This document shows, in pieces, positions 1 to 5,222 of a stretch of DNA of 5,222 bases. The stretch comes from an uncultured Clostridia bacterium (GTDB lineage: Bacteria; Bacillota; Clostridia; Oscillospirales; Acutalibacteraceae), in contig CALZMC010000060.1 of the NCBI GenBank assembly GCA_945788455.1, positions 1 through 5,222 on the forward strand, read 5' to 3'. The position numbers and the translations under genes are program-made. Under the pieces are notes generated by a model. The model was not told the origin of the DNA. It ran no database searches and saw only the letters and a list, made by a program, of their open reading frames with translations. The stretch's first letter is position 1. Every line of letters starts with the position of its first letter.

Positions 1-556
1 AAGCGATAATTGTAAGCACAAAGCTTTTATAGAATAAATAAATAAGAATAGGATAAAGCAATGCAATAATTATACTTCCAAGTGAAACATACTTTGTTAC
101 AGCAACAATGATAATGAATATTGTGAGTAAAATTAAAGCAATTTTCCAGTCAACAATAAACACCATACCGCCTGCTGTAGCTACCCCTTTTCCTCCCTTA
201 AATTTGAAGAAGCAAGGAAAAATATGGCCAAGCACACAGAAAAAGCCTGAAAACGACTTAATCAGCATATCGGCATTAACATTAGATTCACTTATCAAAT
301 CATATACATTCGTTAATTTAACTATTAAAAACGATAACCCAATAGCTATTGCGACCTTTATCATATCGCCGAGAATTGTAAAAATAGCAAGCTTTTTGCC
401 GTAATTTCTAAGCATATTTGTTGTGCCTGCATTTCCGCTTCCGTGTTCTCTTATATCGTCCTTTTCTATGCCTTTTGACAGAATTACTCCAAAATTTAAG
501 CTGCCTAAGAGATAAGATAATATTGCAACTGCAATACAAACTAAACCTGCAATCAT
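1..556 (-). CDS. plsY: PlsY, acyl-phosphate:glycerol-3-phosphate acyltransferase (3' end cut by window edge)
   Basis: This integral membrane enzyme transfers an acyl group from acyl-phosphate (made by PlsX) to glycerol-3-phosphate, giving lysophosphatidic acid, the first committed step of phospholipid synthesis. The frame is open from ATG at 556 to the left edge, so 185 residues are visible and the C-terminus is missing; family members are about 190-220 aa. All three conserved cytoplasmic blocks are present: GSLNFG (residues 18-23) followed by HGSGNAGTTNMLRNYGKK (38-55), then GHIFPCFFKFKGGKGVAT (110-127), the glycine-rich stretch linked to acyl-phosphate and glycerol-3-phosphate binding. YVSLGS near residue 158 is also a family signature. 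Hydrophobic segments lie at about 3-26, 56-80, 99-117, 131-153 and 159-185. The start overlaps the der stop as ATGA, and its ribosome binding site (GGAGAGGG, 563-570) sits inside the der coding sequence, which indicates translational coupling. Asn replaces the more usual Pro in GS(I/L)PFG. Identification is secure. Confidence 0.95.
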   Translation of the reverse strand, partial: MIAGLVCIAVAILSYLLGSLNFGVILSKGIEKDDIREHGSGNAGTTNMLRNYGKKLAIFTILGDMIKVAIAIGLSFLIVKLTNVYDLISESNVNADMLIKSFSGFFCVLGHIFPCFFKFKGGKGVATAGGMVFIVDWKIALILLTIFIIIVAVTKYVSLGSIIIALLYPILIYLFYKSFVLTIIA

Positions 557-1881
557 TTCTTGCCCTCTCCTCTTTCTCTTATAATAAATCTTACAGGTGT
601 TCCGTCAAGTCCGAAAACATCTCTGATTTGATTTTCAAGATAACGTTGATAGGAAAAATGAAACAGCTCGGCATTGTTTACGAAAAATACAAATGTGGGA
701 GGTCTTGTTGATGCCTGAGTCATATAGTAAATTTTTAATCTTTTGCCCTTATCGGTCGGTGGCTGAACTCTTGCAGTAGCACCTGCAAGCACCTCGTTGA
801 GCTTACCGGTAGAGATACGCATAGAGTTTTGGGAATGAACAAAAGAAATCATCTCAAACAGTCTGTCAATACGCTGACCTGTCTTTGCAGAAATGAACAT
901 AATCGGCGCAAAGCTCATAAACGAAAAATCATTCATTAGCTTTGTTCTATACTCATTCATTGTGTTGCCGTCTTTTTCGATTGCATCCCATTTATTTACA
1001 ACAATAATGCAAGCCTTGCCTTGCTCTAATGCAATACCTGCAACCTTGCTGTCCTGCTCTGTAAAGCCCTCAACGGCATCTATCATTATTACACATACGT
1101 TAGCTCTTTCAACAGCCATTCTCGCTCTGATAATGCTGTATTTTTCGATAGCATCATTAACCTTGCTCTTTCTTCTCAAGCCTGCTGTATCAATGAAATT
1201 GAACTTTCCGTGATTATTTTCGATAAATGTATCGGTGGTATCTCTTGTTGTACCCGCGATATTTGATACGATAGCTCTTTCCTCGCCGCTGATTCTGTTA
1301 ATTAACGATGATTTTCCTACATTAGGCTTTCCGATTACAGCAACATTGATAATCTCATCGTCTTCTTCGTCCTCGTTATATTCAGGGAAATACCTACAAA
1401 CCTCATCAAGTAAATCGCCCGTACCGTGACCGTGTGATGCCGAAACAGGATAAGGGTCGCCTAAACCAAGATTATAAAACTCATAAAATTCAGGGTCAGG
1501 CTCGCCAATGCTGTCACATTTGTTTACACAAAGAACGATAGGCTTTCCGCTTTTTTGTAGCATTGAGGCAACCTCGTGGTCGCTTGCAACAACACCGTCA
1601 CGAATGTTTGTTACTAAAATGATAACATCTGCAGTTTCAATAGCAATTTCTGCCTGTGTTCTCATTTGGCTCAAAATAATATCATCGGTATTTGGCTCAA
1701 TACCACCCGTATCAACGAGCAGGAATTTATTATTAAGCCACTCACAATCTCCGTAAATTCGGTCTCTTGTTACACCGGGAGTGTCATCTACGATTGATAG
1801 TCTTGTTCCTATTAACTTGTTAAATAGCGTTGATTTACCAACATTAGGTCTGCCGACAATGGCAACAACGGGCTTAGCCAT
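553..1881 (-). CDS. der: Der (EngA), double-domain ribosome-assembly GTPase
   Basis: Der is an essential GTPase that acts late in assembly of the large (50S) ribosomal subunit. At 442 aa it has the normal family length and is intact. The first G domain has P-loop GRPNVGKST (residues 10-18), switch region DDTPGVTRDR (32-41), DTGG (57-60) and NKCD (120-123). An acidic linker (EYNEDEEDDE, 167-176) follows. The second G domain has GKPNVGKSS (184-192), GTTRDT (210-215), DTAG (231-234) and NKWD (296-299). The remaining residues, about 350-438, form the KH-like domain typical of Der, including the conserved segment ending in GTPVRFIIRERGEGKK. The start ATG at 1881 follows AGGAGG (1888-1893) with a six-base spacer. 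It lies 65 bases downstream of rpmF with a small hairpin between them, and overlaps plsY by four bases. I see no convincing promoter of its own, so it is probably transcribed by read-through from the yceD-rpmF promoter. No unusual residues seen. Confidence 0.98.
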   Translation of the reverse strand: MAKPVVAIVGRPNVGKSTLFNKLIGTRLSIVDDTPGVTRDRIYGDCEWLNNKFLLVDTGGIEPNTDDIILSQMRTQAEIAIETADVIILVTNIRDGVVASDHEVASMLQKSGKPIVLCVNKCDSIGEPDPEFYEFYNLGLGDPYPVSASHGHGTGDLLDEVCRYFPEYNEDEEDDEIINVAVIGKPNVGKSSLINRISGEERAIVSNIAGTTRDTTDTFIENNHGKFNFIDTAGLRRKSKVNDAIEKYSIIRARMAVERANVCVIMIDAVEGFTEQDSKVAGIALEQGKACIIVVNKWDAIEKDGNTMNEYRTKLMNDFSFMSFAPIMFISAKTGQRIDRLFEMISFVHSQNSMRISTGKLNEVLAGATARVQPPTDKGKRLKIYYMTQASTRPPTFVFFVNNAELFHFSYQRYLENQIRDVFGLDGTPVRFIIRERGEGKK

Positions 1882-1887
1882 AAATAA

Positions 1888-1893
1888 CCTCCT
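1888..1893 (-). promoter_or_regulatory. Ribosome binding site of der
   Basis: The minus strand reads AGGAGG six bases before the der ATG. This is a full anti-16S match and fixes the start at 1881. Confidence 0.85.
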
Positions 1894-1914
1894 ATTAGTC
1901 TATATAACAAGAAA

Positions 1915-1932
1915 GGCAGACAAAAGTCTGCC
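1915..1932 (-). terminator. Short hairpin between rpmF and der, probable weak terminator or attenuator
   Basis: On the minus strand GGCAGAC pairs perfectly with GTCTGCC (arms 1926-1932 and 1915-1921) around a TTTT loop. The tail reads TTTCTTGTTAT, which is U-rich but interrupted. The hairpin begins 14 bases after the rpmF stop and ends 33 bases before the der start. The seven-base-pair GC-rich stem fits an intrinsic terminator, but the broken U tract suggests partial read-through, which would lower der-plsY expression relative to rpmF. It could instead be an RNA processing or stability element. Confidence 0.55.
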
Positions 1933-1946
1933 CAAATTCAGTAAAA

Positions 1947-2132
1947 TTATGCCTCTTCCTTGCTGATAACTTCCTTACCATTGTAGTAGCCACAGTTAGC
2001 ACAAACCTTGTGTGATACTGTATAACCACCACAGTTAGAGCACTTTACGAGTGTTGGAGCATCCATCTTCCAAACACTTGATCTTCTCTTATTCTTTCTT
2101 GCCTTTGAAGTTTTTCTTGCTGGTACTGCCAT
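1947..2132 (-). CDS. rpmF: 50S ribosomal protein L32 (bL32), zinc-binding form
   Basis: This is a structural protein of the large ribosomal subunit. The 61-residue product has the usual bL32 length and begins with the family hallmark [18 protein letters not shown], a very basic N-terminal tail that threads into 23S rRNA, followed by the W and K of the VWK motif (residues 20-22). A zinc ribbon is formed by C31-x2-C34 and C44-x2-C47, so this is the cysteine-containing C+ version rather than the zinc-independent paralogue seen in some bacteria under zinc starvation. The ATG at 2132 follows AAAGGAGG (2141-2148) with an eight-base spacer, an almost ideal ribosome binding site suited to high expression. 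It lies 32 bases downstream of yceD, the classic partner gene, and should share its promoter. Identification is certain. Confidence 0.98.
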   Translation of the reverse strand: MAVPARKTSKARKNKRRSSVWKMDAPTLVKCSNCGGYTVSHKVCANCGYYNGKEVISKEEA

Positions 2133-2140
2133 TTTGATTG

Positions 2141-2148
2141 CCTCCTTT
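2141..2148 (-). promoter_or_regulatory. Strong ribosome binding site of rpmF
   Basis: The minus strand reads AAAGGAGG eight bases upstream of the rpmF ATG. The extended match to the 16S rRNA tail is the strongest in the window and agrees with the high demand for a ribosomal protein. Confidence 0.85.
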
Positions 2149-2164
2149 TATATAAAAGCTTTTA

Positions 2165-2665
2165 TTATTCTTCATCAAGTAATTGTAGCAATGCTGACAT
2201 ACGAGGGTCAACGTCAGGCTTACAATTACATTCATTGACATTTAAATTAGCTCCGCACTTTTGACAAATTCCTTTGCAATCCTCGGTGCAAAGAATTTTG
2301 CTCGGTAAATTTAATGCGACCTCCTCGCGTACGAGGTCATCAACATTAAGCTCCTGATTATTTACAACAATATAATTTTCATCATCGTCTTCATTTTGCA
2401 ACTCTTCGACAATGATTTTATTTACATTAATTGTGAAATCCTTTTTTACGTCCTCGGCACATCTGTCGCACTGACCGTCAAAGGTGTACTGAATTTTCAT
2501 ATCAAGACAAACAATGTCAGCCTTGCTGAAAATCTTTCCGTCAACTTTAACAGGAGTCTTAATCGGATTATAACCACAGTAACTTAAATCGCACATATCA
2601 AGCGAATAACTGAATTCCTTATTATTCTCAGCCTGATTTAGCAAATTAGTAAGGTTAATTTTCAT
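2165..2665 (-). CDS. yceD: YceD/DUF177 family protein, 23S rRNA accumulation factor
   Basis: YceD-family proteins are encoded next to rpmF across bacteria and, from work in plants and E. coli, are needed for normal 23S rRNA accumulation; the exact mechanism is not settled. The product is 166 aa, a normal length. Two cysteine clusters characteristic of the family are visible: C66-x2-C69 (QCDRCAED) and the C-terminal block C126, C130, C134, C137, C146, C148, containing the typical DCKGICQKCGANLN. These probably bind a metal, most likely zinc, though that is inference. An acidic run (residues 92-96) lies between them. ATG at 2665 is chosen because GAGGTG (2671-2676) sits seven bases upstream counting from GAGG; an in-frame TTG at 2680 would place the start upstream of that ribosome binding site and is unlikely. 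It is the first gene of the yceD-rpmF unit and has a consensus promoter about 40-70 bases upstream. Confidence 0.93.
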   Translation of the reverse strand: MKINLTNLLNQAENNKEFSYSLDMCDLSYCGYNPIKTPVKVDGKIFSKADIVCLDMKIQYTFDGQCDRCAEDVKKDFTINVNKIIVEELQNEDDDENYIVVNNQELNVDDLVREEVALNLPSKILCTEDCKGICQKCGANLNVNECNCKPDVDPRMSALLQLLDEE

Positions 2666-2670
2666 AAAAT

Positions 2671-2676
2671 CACCTC
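2671..2676 (-). promoter_or_regulatory. Ribosome binding site that decides the yceD start
   Basis: GAGGTG on the minus strand lies five bases before ATG 2665. It lies downstream of the alternative TTG at 2680, which rules that codon out as the main start. Confidence 0.8.
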
Positions 2677-2705
2677 GCAAATGTCACTTTTGCGTGTACC
2701 CCAAT

Positions 2706-2734
2706 ATTATATATATAAGGCTCCACTTTGTCAA
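2706..2734 (-). promoter_or_regulatory. Consensus sigma-A promoter of yceD-rpmF
   Basis: On the minus strand a perfect -35 TTGACA (2729-2734) is separated by exactly 17 bases from a perfect -10 TATAAT (2706-2711). An A/T-rich stretch just upstream of the -35 resembles an UP element. The predicted start of transcription is near 2699, giving a leader of about 34 bases before yceD. The promoter lies directly behind the terminator of the preceding unit. All twelve hexamer bases match consensus, as expected for a strongly expressed ribosomal protein operon. Confidence 0.92.
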
Positions 2735-2751
2735 TAGTTAATTTTTATTTT

Positions 2752-2794
2752 AAAAAATATTACAAAAATAAGCCGTTGGAGGTCCAACGGCTTA
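2752..2794 (-). terminator. Intrinsic terminator of the pgi / P-loop unit
   Basis: On the minus strand an 11-base-pair perfect stem (arms 2784-2794 and 2769-2779, core AAGCCGTTGG) closes a four-base loop (ACCT). It is followed at once by TTTTT (2764-2768) and, after a short interruption, TTTTTT (2752-2757). The stem begins 12 bases after the stop of the P-loop gene. The plus strand has no T tract after the hairpin, so it works in one direction only. It isolates the upstream unit from the yceD promoter. Confidence 0.93.
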
Positions 2795-2806
2795 AAATGA
2801 TATTAT

Positions 2807-3223
2807 TTAGATTTCTTCACAATAATCAAAGATTTCAACCGGCAAATCTTCCTTATCACAGCTGATTGTTAGATAGAAATTAACATCGCTTGCCTCAGAA
2901 AGCTCTGATAGCATACCAAAGAATTGAGGTAGTTTATTATAATCTCTGCCTACAATTTTAAATGTAGCATCAATAAGAATATCGGTAACATCATAGTTTC
3001 CTGCACAAATACCGGCTAAAAAGCCATAGAAAGCCTTATGGCCGTTAATTTGATATGTATCAGTCTCAAGCAGTCTTGCCTTTGATGATACGTCATAAGT
3101 TAGCTTTGGCTCCTTTTCAACGCAAACAACATTGCCGTCAGATAGCTCAACGCAAGCGTTAACCTGGTCAATTAGCTTCTTTGTTTTTCCTGAGCCTTTA
3201 TTGCCGATAATTAGTTTAATCAT
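2807..3223 (-). CDS. Small P-loop NTPase-like protein of unknown function
   Basis: I do not recognise this gene as a characterised family. The 138-aa product begins almost immediately with a Walker A motif, GNKGSGKT (residues 7-14), preceded by the hydrophobic strand MIKLII. A Walker B-like strand, DILIDA, lies at 81-86. No other signature, membrane segment or signal peptide is visible; the C-terminus is acidic (ending DYCEEI). The length is short for a P-loop enzyme, leaving room for little more than a minimal nucleotide-binding fold, so it may be a kinase-like or regulatory ATP/GTP-binding protein. The Walker A shape GxxGSGKT followed by a lysine-rich helix is loosely reminiscent of thymidine kinase-type P-loops, but the thymidine kinase zinc ribbon is absent. 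The start ATG follows GGAGG (3233-3237) with a nine-base spacer. It lies 38 bases behind pgi with no terminator between, so it is probably co-transcribed with it. Confidence 0.88.
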   Translation of the reverse strand: MIKLIIGNKGSGKTKKLIDQVNACVELSDGNVVCVEKEPKLTYDVSSKARLLETDTYQINGHKAFYGFLAGICAGNYDVTDILIDATFKIVGRDYNKLPQFFGMLSELSEASDVNFYLTISCDKEDLPVEIFDYCEEI

Positions 3224-3232
3224 ATTAAAATT

Positions 3233-3237
3233 CCTCC
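3233..3237 (-). promoter_or_regulatory. Ribosome binding site of the P-loop gene
   Basis: GGAGG on the minus strand, nine bases upstream of ATG 3223, supports this as a real translated gene and fixes its start. Confidence 0.8.
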
Positions 3238-3261
3238 AAGGATATTTATTTCAATTACATA

Positions 3262-4608
3262 TTAACATATACCAAGTCTTTTTTCAAGACTTTCTTTTTC
3301 AGCTTCATATCCCGGCTTACCTAAAAGAGCAAACATATTCTTTTTGTAGCTCTCAACACCCGGCTGATTGAAAGGATTTACACCGAGAATGTAGCCTGAA
3401 ACAGCACATGTCTTTTCAAAGAAATAAATTAAATATCCGATTTCTTCAGGAGAAATTGCATCACATTCAATAACAAGATTAGCAACACCACCGTCAGTAT
3501 GAGCAAGAAGTGTGCCCTGTCTTGCCTTTTCGTTTACATAGCTCATTGAACGGCCTGCAAGGAAGTTTAGACCGTCAAGGTCTCCGTCCTGCTCTGTAAT
3601 AACATAGTCATCGTGAGGAGTGTTGAACTTTATAACGGTTTCAAACATAAGGCTTGAGCCGCTTTCTTGGATATATTGACCGACAGAATGTAAATCAGTT
3701 GAGAAAATGCATGATACAGGAAACAGACCCTTGCCGTCCTTGCCCTCACTCTCAGCGAATAACTGCTTTAGCCACTCGTTGAACATAGCCATACAAGGCT
3801 CATAAGATACAAAGCACTCAAGCTTTTTGCCCATATTATAGAAGCAATTTCTGATTGCAGCATACTTTAGCGCATCATTCTTGTTAATATCTGTATCATT
3901 CAAGCTGTCTTGTGCCTTCTTTGCACCAAGCATAAGCTCGTCAATATCAATACCTGCAACAGCAATTGGCAGTAAACCAACAGCTGTAAGCACAGAAAAT
4001 CTACCGCCGACATCATCAGGAACTACAAATGTCTCGTAGCCCTCCTCGTCAGCAAGCTGCTTTAATGTGCCCTTTGCCTTATCGGTTGTAGCAAAAATTC
4101 TTTTTGCAGCCTCTTCCTTTGAATATCTTTTATAAACAAGGTCACGGAATACTCTGAATGCAACAGCAGGCTCGGTTGTTGTACCGCTCTTGCTGATAAC
4201 ATTAACGCAGATATCCTTGCCCTCACAAATAGAAACAAGCTCTGTTAGCATTGAAGGACTGATTGAGTTTCCGATAAAGTAAATGTCGGGAGTATCCTTC
4301 TTTAATGCATTATAATTAGGAGATTTAAGTGCCTCAATAACTGCACGTGCGCCGAGATATGAGCCACCGATACCGATAACGATAAGAATATCTGCATTAT
4401 CCTTGATGTATTGAGCTGACTTCTTAATTCTGTCAAATTCTTCCTTATCATAATCGGTAGGAAGAGTAACCCAGCCTAAAAAGTCACTTCCCTCGCCTGT
4501 TTTGTTATGGAGTGTTTCCATAGCCTGAACAGCCTTTGGAGCAATTTCGTTAATTTTATCATTTGATAAAATATTTTCGATGTGATTAGAATTAAATTTT
4601 ACTGACAT
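3262..4608 (-). CDS. pgi: Glucose-6-phosphate isomerase
   Basis: This cytoplasmic enzyme interconverts glucose-6-phosphate and fructose-6-phosphate in glycolysis and gluconeogenesis. The 448-aa length fits the short bacterial PGI type found in Firmicutes. Sugar-phosphate-binding motifs of the two SIS domains are clear: [11 protein letters not shown] (residues 79-89) and SKSGTTTEP (139-147). The first PGI signature is [15 protein letters not shown] (199-213) and the second ends in [14 protein letters not shown] (409-422). By family comparison the likely catalytic residues are E286 (in QLFAESEGK), H307 (in [10 protein letters not shown]) and K422 (last residue of QPGVESYK); all are present. The start ATG at 4608 follows GAGG (4617-4620) with an eight-base spacer. 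A candidate promoter lies about 55-80 bases upstream and a palindrome in the leader could be an operator. It is followed after 38 bases by the P-loop gene. Nothing looks damaged. Confidence 0.98.
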   Translation of the reverse strand: MSVKFNSNHIENILSNDKINEIAPKAVQAMETLHNKTGEGSDFLGWVTLPTDYDKEEFDRIKKSAQYIKDNADILIVIGIGGSYLGARAVIEALKSPNYNALKKDTPDIYFIGNSISPSMLTELVSICEGKDICVNVISKSGTTTEPAVAFRVFRDLVYKRYSKEEAAKRIFATTDKAKGTLKQLADEEGYETFVVPDDVGGRFSVLTAVGLLPIAVAGIDIDELMLGAKKAQDSLNDTDINKNDALKYAAIRNCFYNMGKKLECFVSYEPCMAMFNEWLKQLFAESEGKDGKGLFPVSCIFSTDLHSVGQYIQESGSSLMFETVIKFNTPHDDYVITEQDGDLDGLNFLAGRSMSYVNEKARQGTLLAHTDGGVANLVIECDAISPEEIGYLIYFFEKTCAVSGYILGVNPFNQPGVESYKKNMFALLGKPGYEAEKESLEKRLGIC

Positions 4609-4633
4609 AATTTTCGCCTCTGGATATTTATTA

Positions 4634-4649
4634 GTGAATAATTACTCAC
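4634..4649. promoter_or_regulatory. Near-perfect 16-base palindrome in the pgi leader, candidate operator
   Basis: The plus strand reads GTGAATAATTACTCAC, self-complementary at seven of eight position pairs. It lies just downstream of the predicted pgi start of transcription, at roughly +7 to +22, where a bound repressor would block RNA polymerase. In RNA the single mismatch becomes a G-U pair, so a small hairpin is the alternative reading. I cannot assign it to a known regulator; its half-sites resemble GTGA/TCAC boxes but with an eight-base spacing rather than the six of CRP-type sites. Confidence 0.4.
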
Positions 4650-4661
4650 CTATAAATTAGT

Positions 4662-4690
4662 ATAATACACCATTTTCAGCGAATGTTCAA
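4662..4690 (-). promoter_or_regulatory. Candidate sigma-A promoter of pgi
   Basis: On the minus strand TTGAAC (4685-4690, four of six to TTGACA) is followed after exactly 17 bases by TATTAT (4662-4667, five of six to TATAAT). The start of transcription would be near 4655, giving a leader of about 47 bases. It fills the 89-base gap between the carboxypeptidase gene and pgi, where no intrinsic terminator is visible, so some read-through from upstream is also possible. Confidence 0.6.
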
Positions 4691-4697
4691 CATTTTT

Positions 4698-5222
4698 TTA
4701 AATATTCCTTAATAAATATACGAAAATATATTTAAAATCTATTTTGTTGATATTATCCTTTGCGACAAGATTTACGGTAGAAATTGCTTTGTTGTCACAT
4801 TTGACAATAATTTCTCCAAGCTTATCTCCTGATTTTACAGGTGCTTTTACCTCCTTTGAAATCTTATAGGTATATTCAAAATCACTACTGCTCTTCGGCA
4901 CAATTATTTCATTCGTGTTATCAATAATGGGCTTTATTTCCTTTATTACACCATTTTTTACCTTAACATTATTGATTTTATTTTCATCAAATGAAAATTT
5001 TTCGATTTTATAATTTGCAAAGCCGTAGTCTAAAAGCTCACAGGATTTATCAAATCTGTCATCACTCGTATCGGCGCCGAGAACAACCGATACTAAATTG
5101 AGTCCGTCTCTGCTTGCCGTAGCGCACAGGCAAAAACCGGCATTTGATGTTGTACCTGTTTTAAGTCCGGTAATTCCACTGTATTTGTTCACGAGCTTAT
5201 TTGTATTATTTAGCTCTGTTTT
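4698..5222 (-). CDS. Serine-type D-alanyl-D-alanine carboxypeptidase (DacF/PBP5-like), C-terminal part
   Basis: These low-molecular-mass penicillin-binding proteins act outside the membrane and remove the terminal D-Ala from peptidoglycan stem peptides, limiting cross-linking. The frame is open to the right edge, so only the last 174 residues are seen; the signal peptide and the SxxK and SxN active-site motifs lie outside. The third motif, KTGTT, is present at visible residues 21-25 within NTNKLVNKYSGITGLKTGTT, a typical family context. GFCLCATASRDGLNLVSVVLGA follows the usual pattern of the end of the transpeptidase fold. Residues about 66-160 match the beta-rich PBP5 C-terminal domain. The protein ends in a hydrophobic tail (IDFKYIFVYLLRNI) that probably anchors it to the membrane as an amphipathic helix. 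The GTG codon at 5192 encodes Val of the NTNKLV motif and is not a start. The exact paralogue (dacA, dacB or dacF) cannot be decided here. Confidence 0.93.
   Translation of the reverse strand, partial: KTELNNTNKLVNKYSGITGLKTGTTSNAGFCLCATASRDGLNLVSVVLGADTSDDRFDKSCELLDYGFANYKIEKFSFDENKINNVKVKNGVIKEIKPIIDNTNEIIVPKSSSDFEYTYKISKEVKAPVKSGDKLGEIIVKCDNKAISTVNLVAKDNINKIDFKYIFVYLLRNI

Noticed and set aside
108..1966. Several plus-strand open frames of 60-106 codons between 108 and 1966
   Set aside because: They lie opposite the clearly coding plsY and der genes, lack good ribosome binding sites and encode no recognisable domain. They are reverse-strand shadows.
2666..2680. TTG at 2680 as the yceD start (five extra residues)
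   Set aside because: The ribosome binding site GAGGTG lies downstream of this TTG and directly serves ATG 2665; MKINLTN is also a normal family beginning.
2706..2718. AT dinucleotide run as a microsatellite repeat
   Set aside because: It is only about six repeat units long and is part of the -10 region of the consensus promoter.
2396..3371. Plus-strand open frames at 2396-2587 and 3132-3371
   Set aside because: They lie opposite yceD and across the P-loop/pgi junction, show no family features and have no promoter or ribosome binding site.
5190..5192. GTG at 5192 as start of a complete 164-codon gene
   Set aside because: The frame stays open to the window edge, and the residues before it (NTNKL) belong to the conserved carboxypeptidase motif, so the gene is simply cut by the edge.
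1..5222. CRISPR array, insertion sequence, tRNA/rRNA gene, riboswitch, prophage or defence system
   Set aside because: No repeat-spacer pattern, transposase, tRNA-like cloverleaf, long structured leader or integrase-type protein is visible. The gaps between genes are short (at most about 140 bases) and explained by a promoter and terminators.

Overview
The window is ordinary core-genome sequence from an AT-rich, low-GC Gram-positive bacterium. Every real gene lies on the minus strand. Strong AGGAGG-type ribosome binding sites, sigma-A-type promoters, a DacF-like carboxypeptidase, a PlsY acyltransferase and a class of PGI typical of Firmicutes all point to the Clostridia. Protein style suggests a gut Ruminococcaceae/Oscillospiraceae-like organism, but that placement is an inference.

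In transcription order (high to low coordinates) the window holds: (1) the 3' part of a D-alanyl-D-alanine carboxypeptidase gene, cut by the right edge; (2) pgi, glucose-6-phosphate isomerase, with a plausible promoter and a near-perfect palindrome in its leader; (3) a 138-codon gene for a small P-loop protein of unknown function, 38 bases after pgi and followed by a strong intrinsic terminator; (4) a consensus sigma-A promoter (TTGACA, 17 bases, TATAAT) driving yceD (DUF177) and rpmF (ribosomal protein L32); (5) a short hairpin, probably a weak or partial terminator; (6) der (EngA), a double-GTPase ribosome assembly factor; (7) plsY, the glycerol-3-phosphate acyltransferase, which starts inside the der stop codon (ATGA overlap) and runs off the left edge.

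Functionally the left two thirds form a ribosome-biogenesis block (YceD, L32, Der) joined to phospholipid synthesis (PlsY). The right third combines cell-wall maturation (carboxypeptidase), central carbon metabolism (Pgi) and one uncharacterised nucleotide-binding protein. No RNA gene, mobile element, CRISPR array, integrase or defence/toxin gene is visible, and I see no evidence for a new biological system. The items most worth a second look are the orphan P-loop protein behind pgi, the rpmF-der-plsY gene order, the der/plsY translational overlap, and the palindromes in the pgi leader. There is no gene-free stretch longer than 300 bases; the largest gap is the roughly 140 bases between the P-loop gene and yceD, which is filled by a terminator and a promoter.
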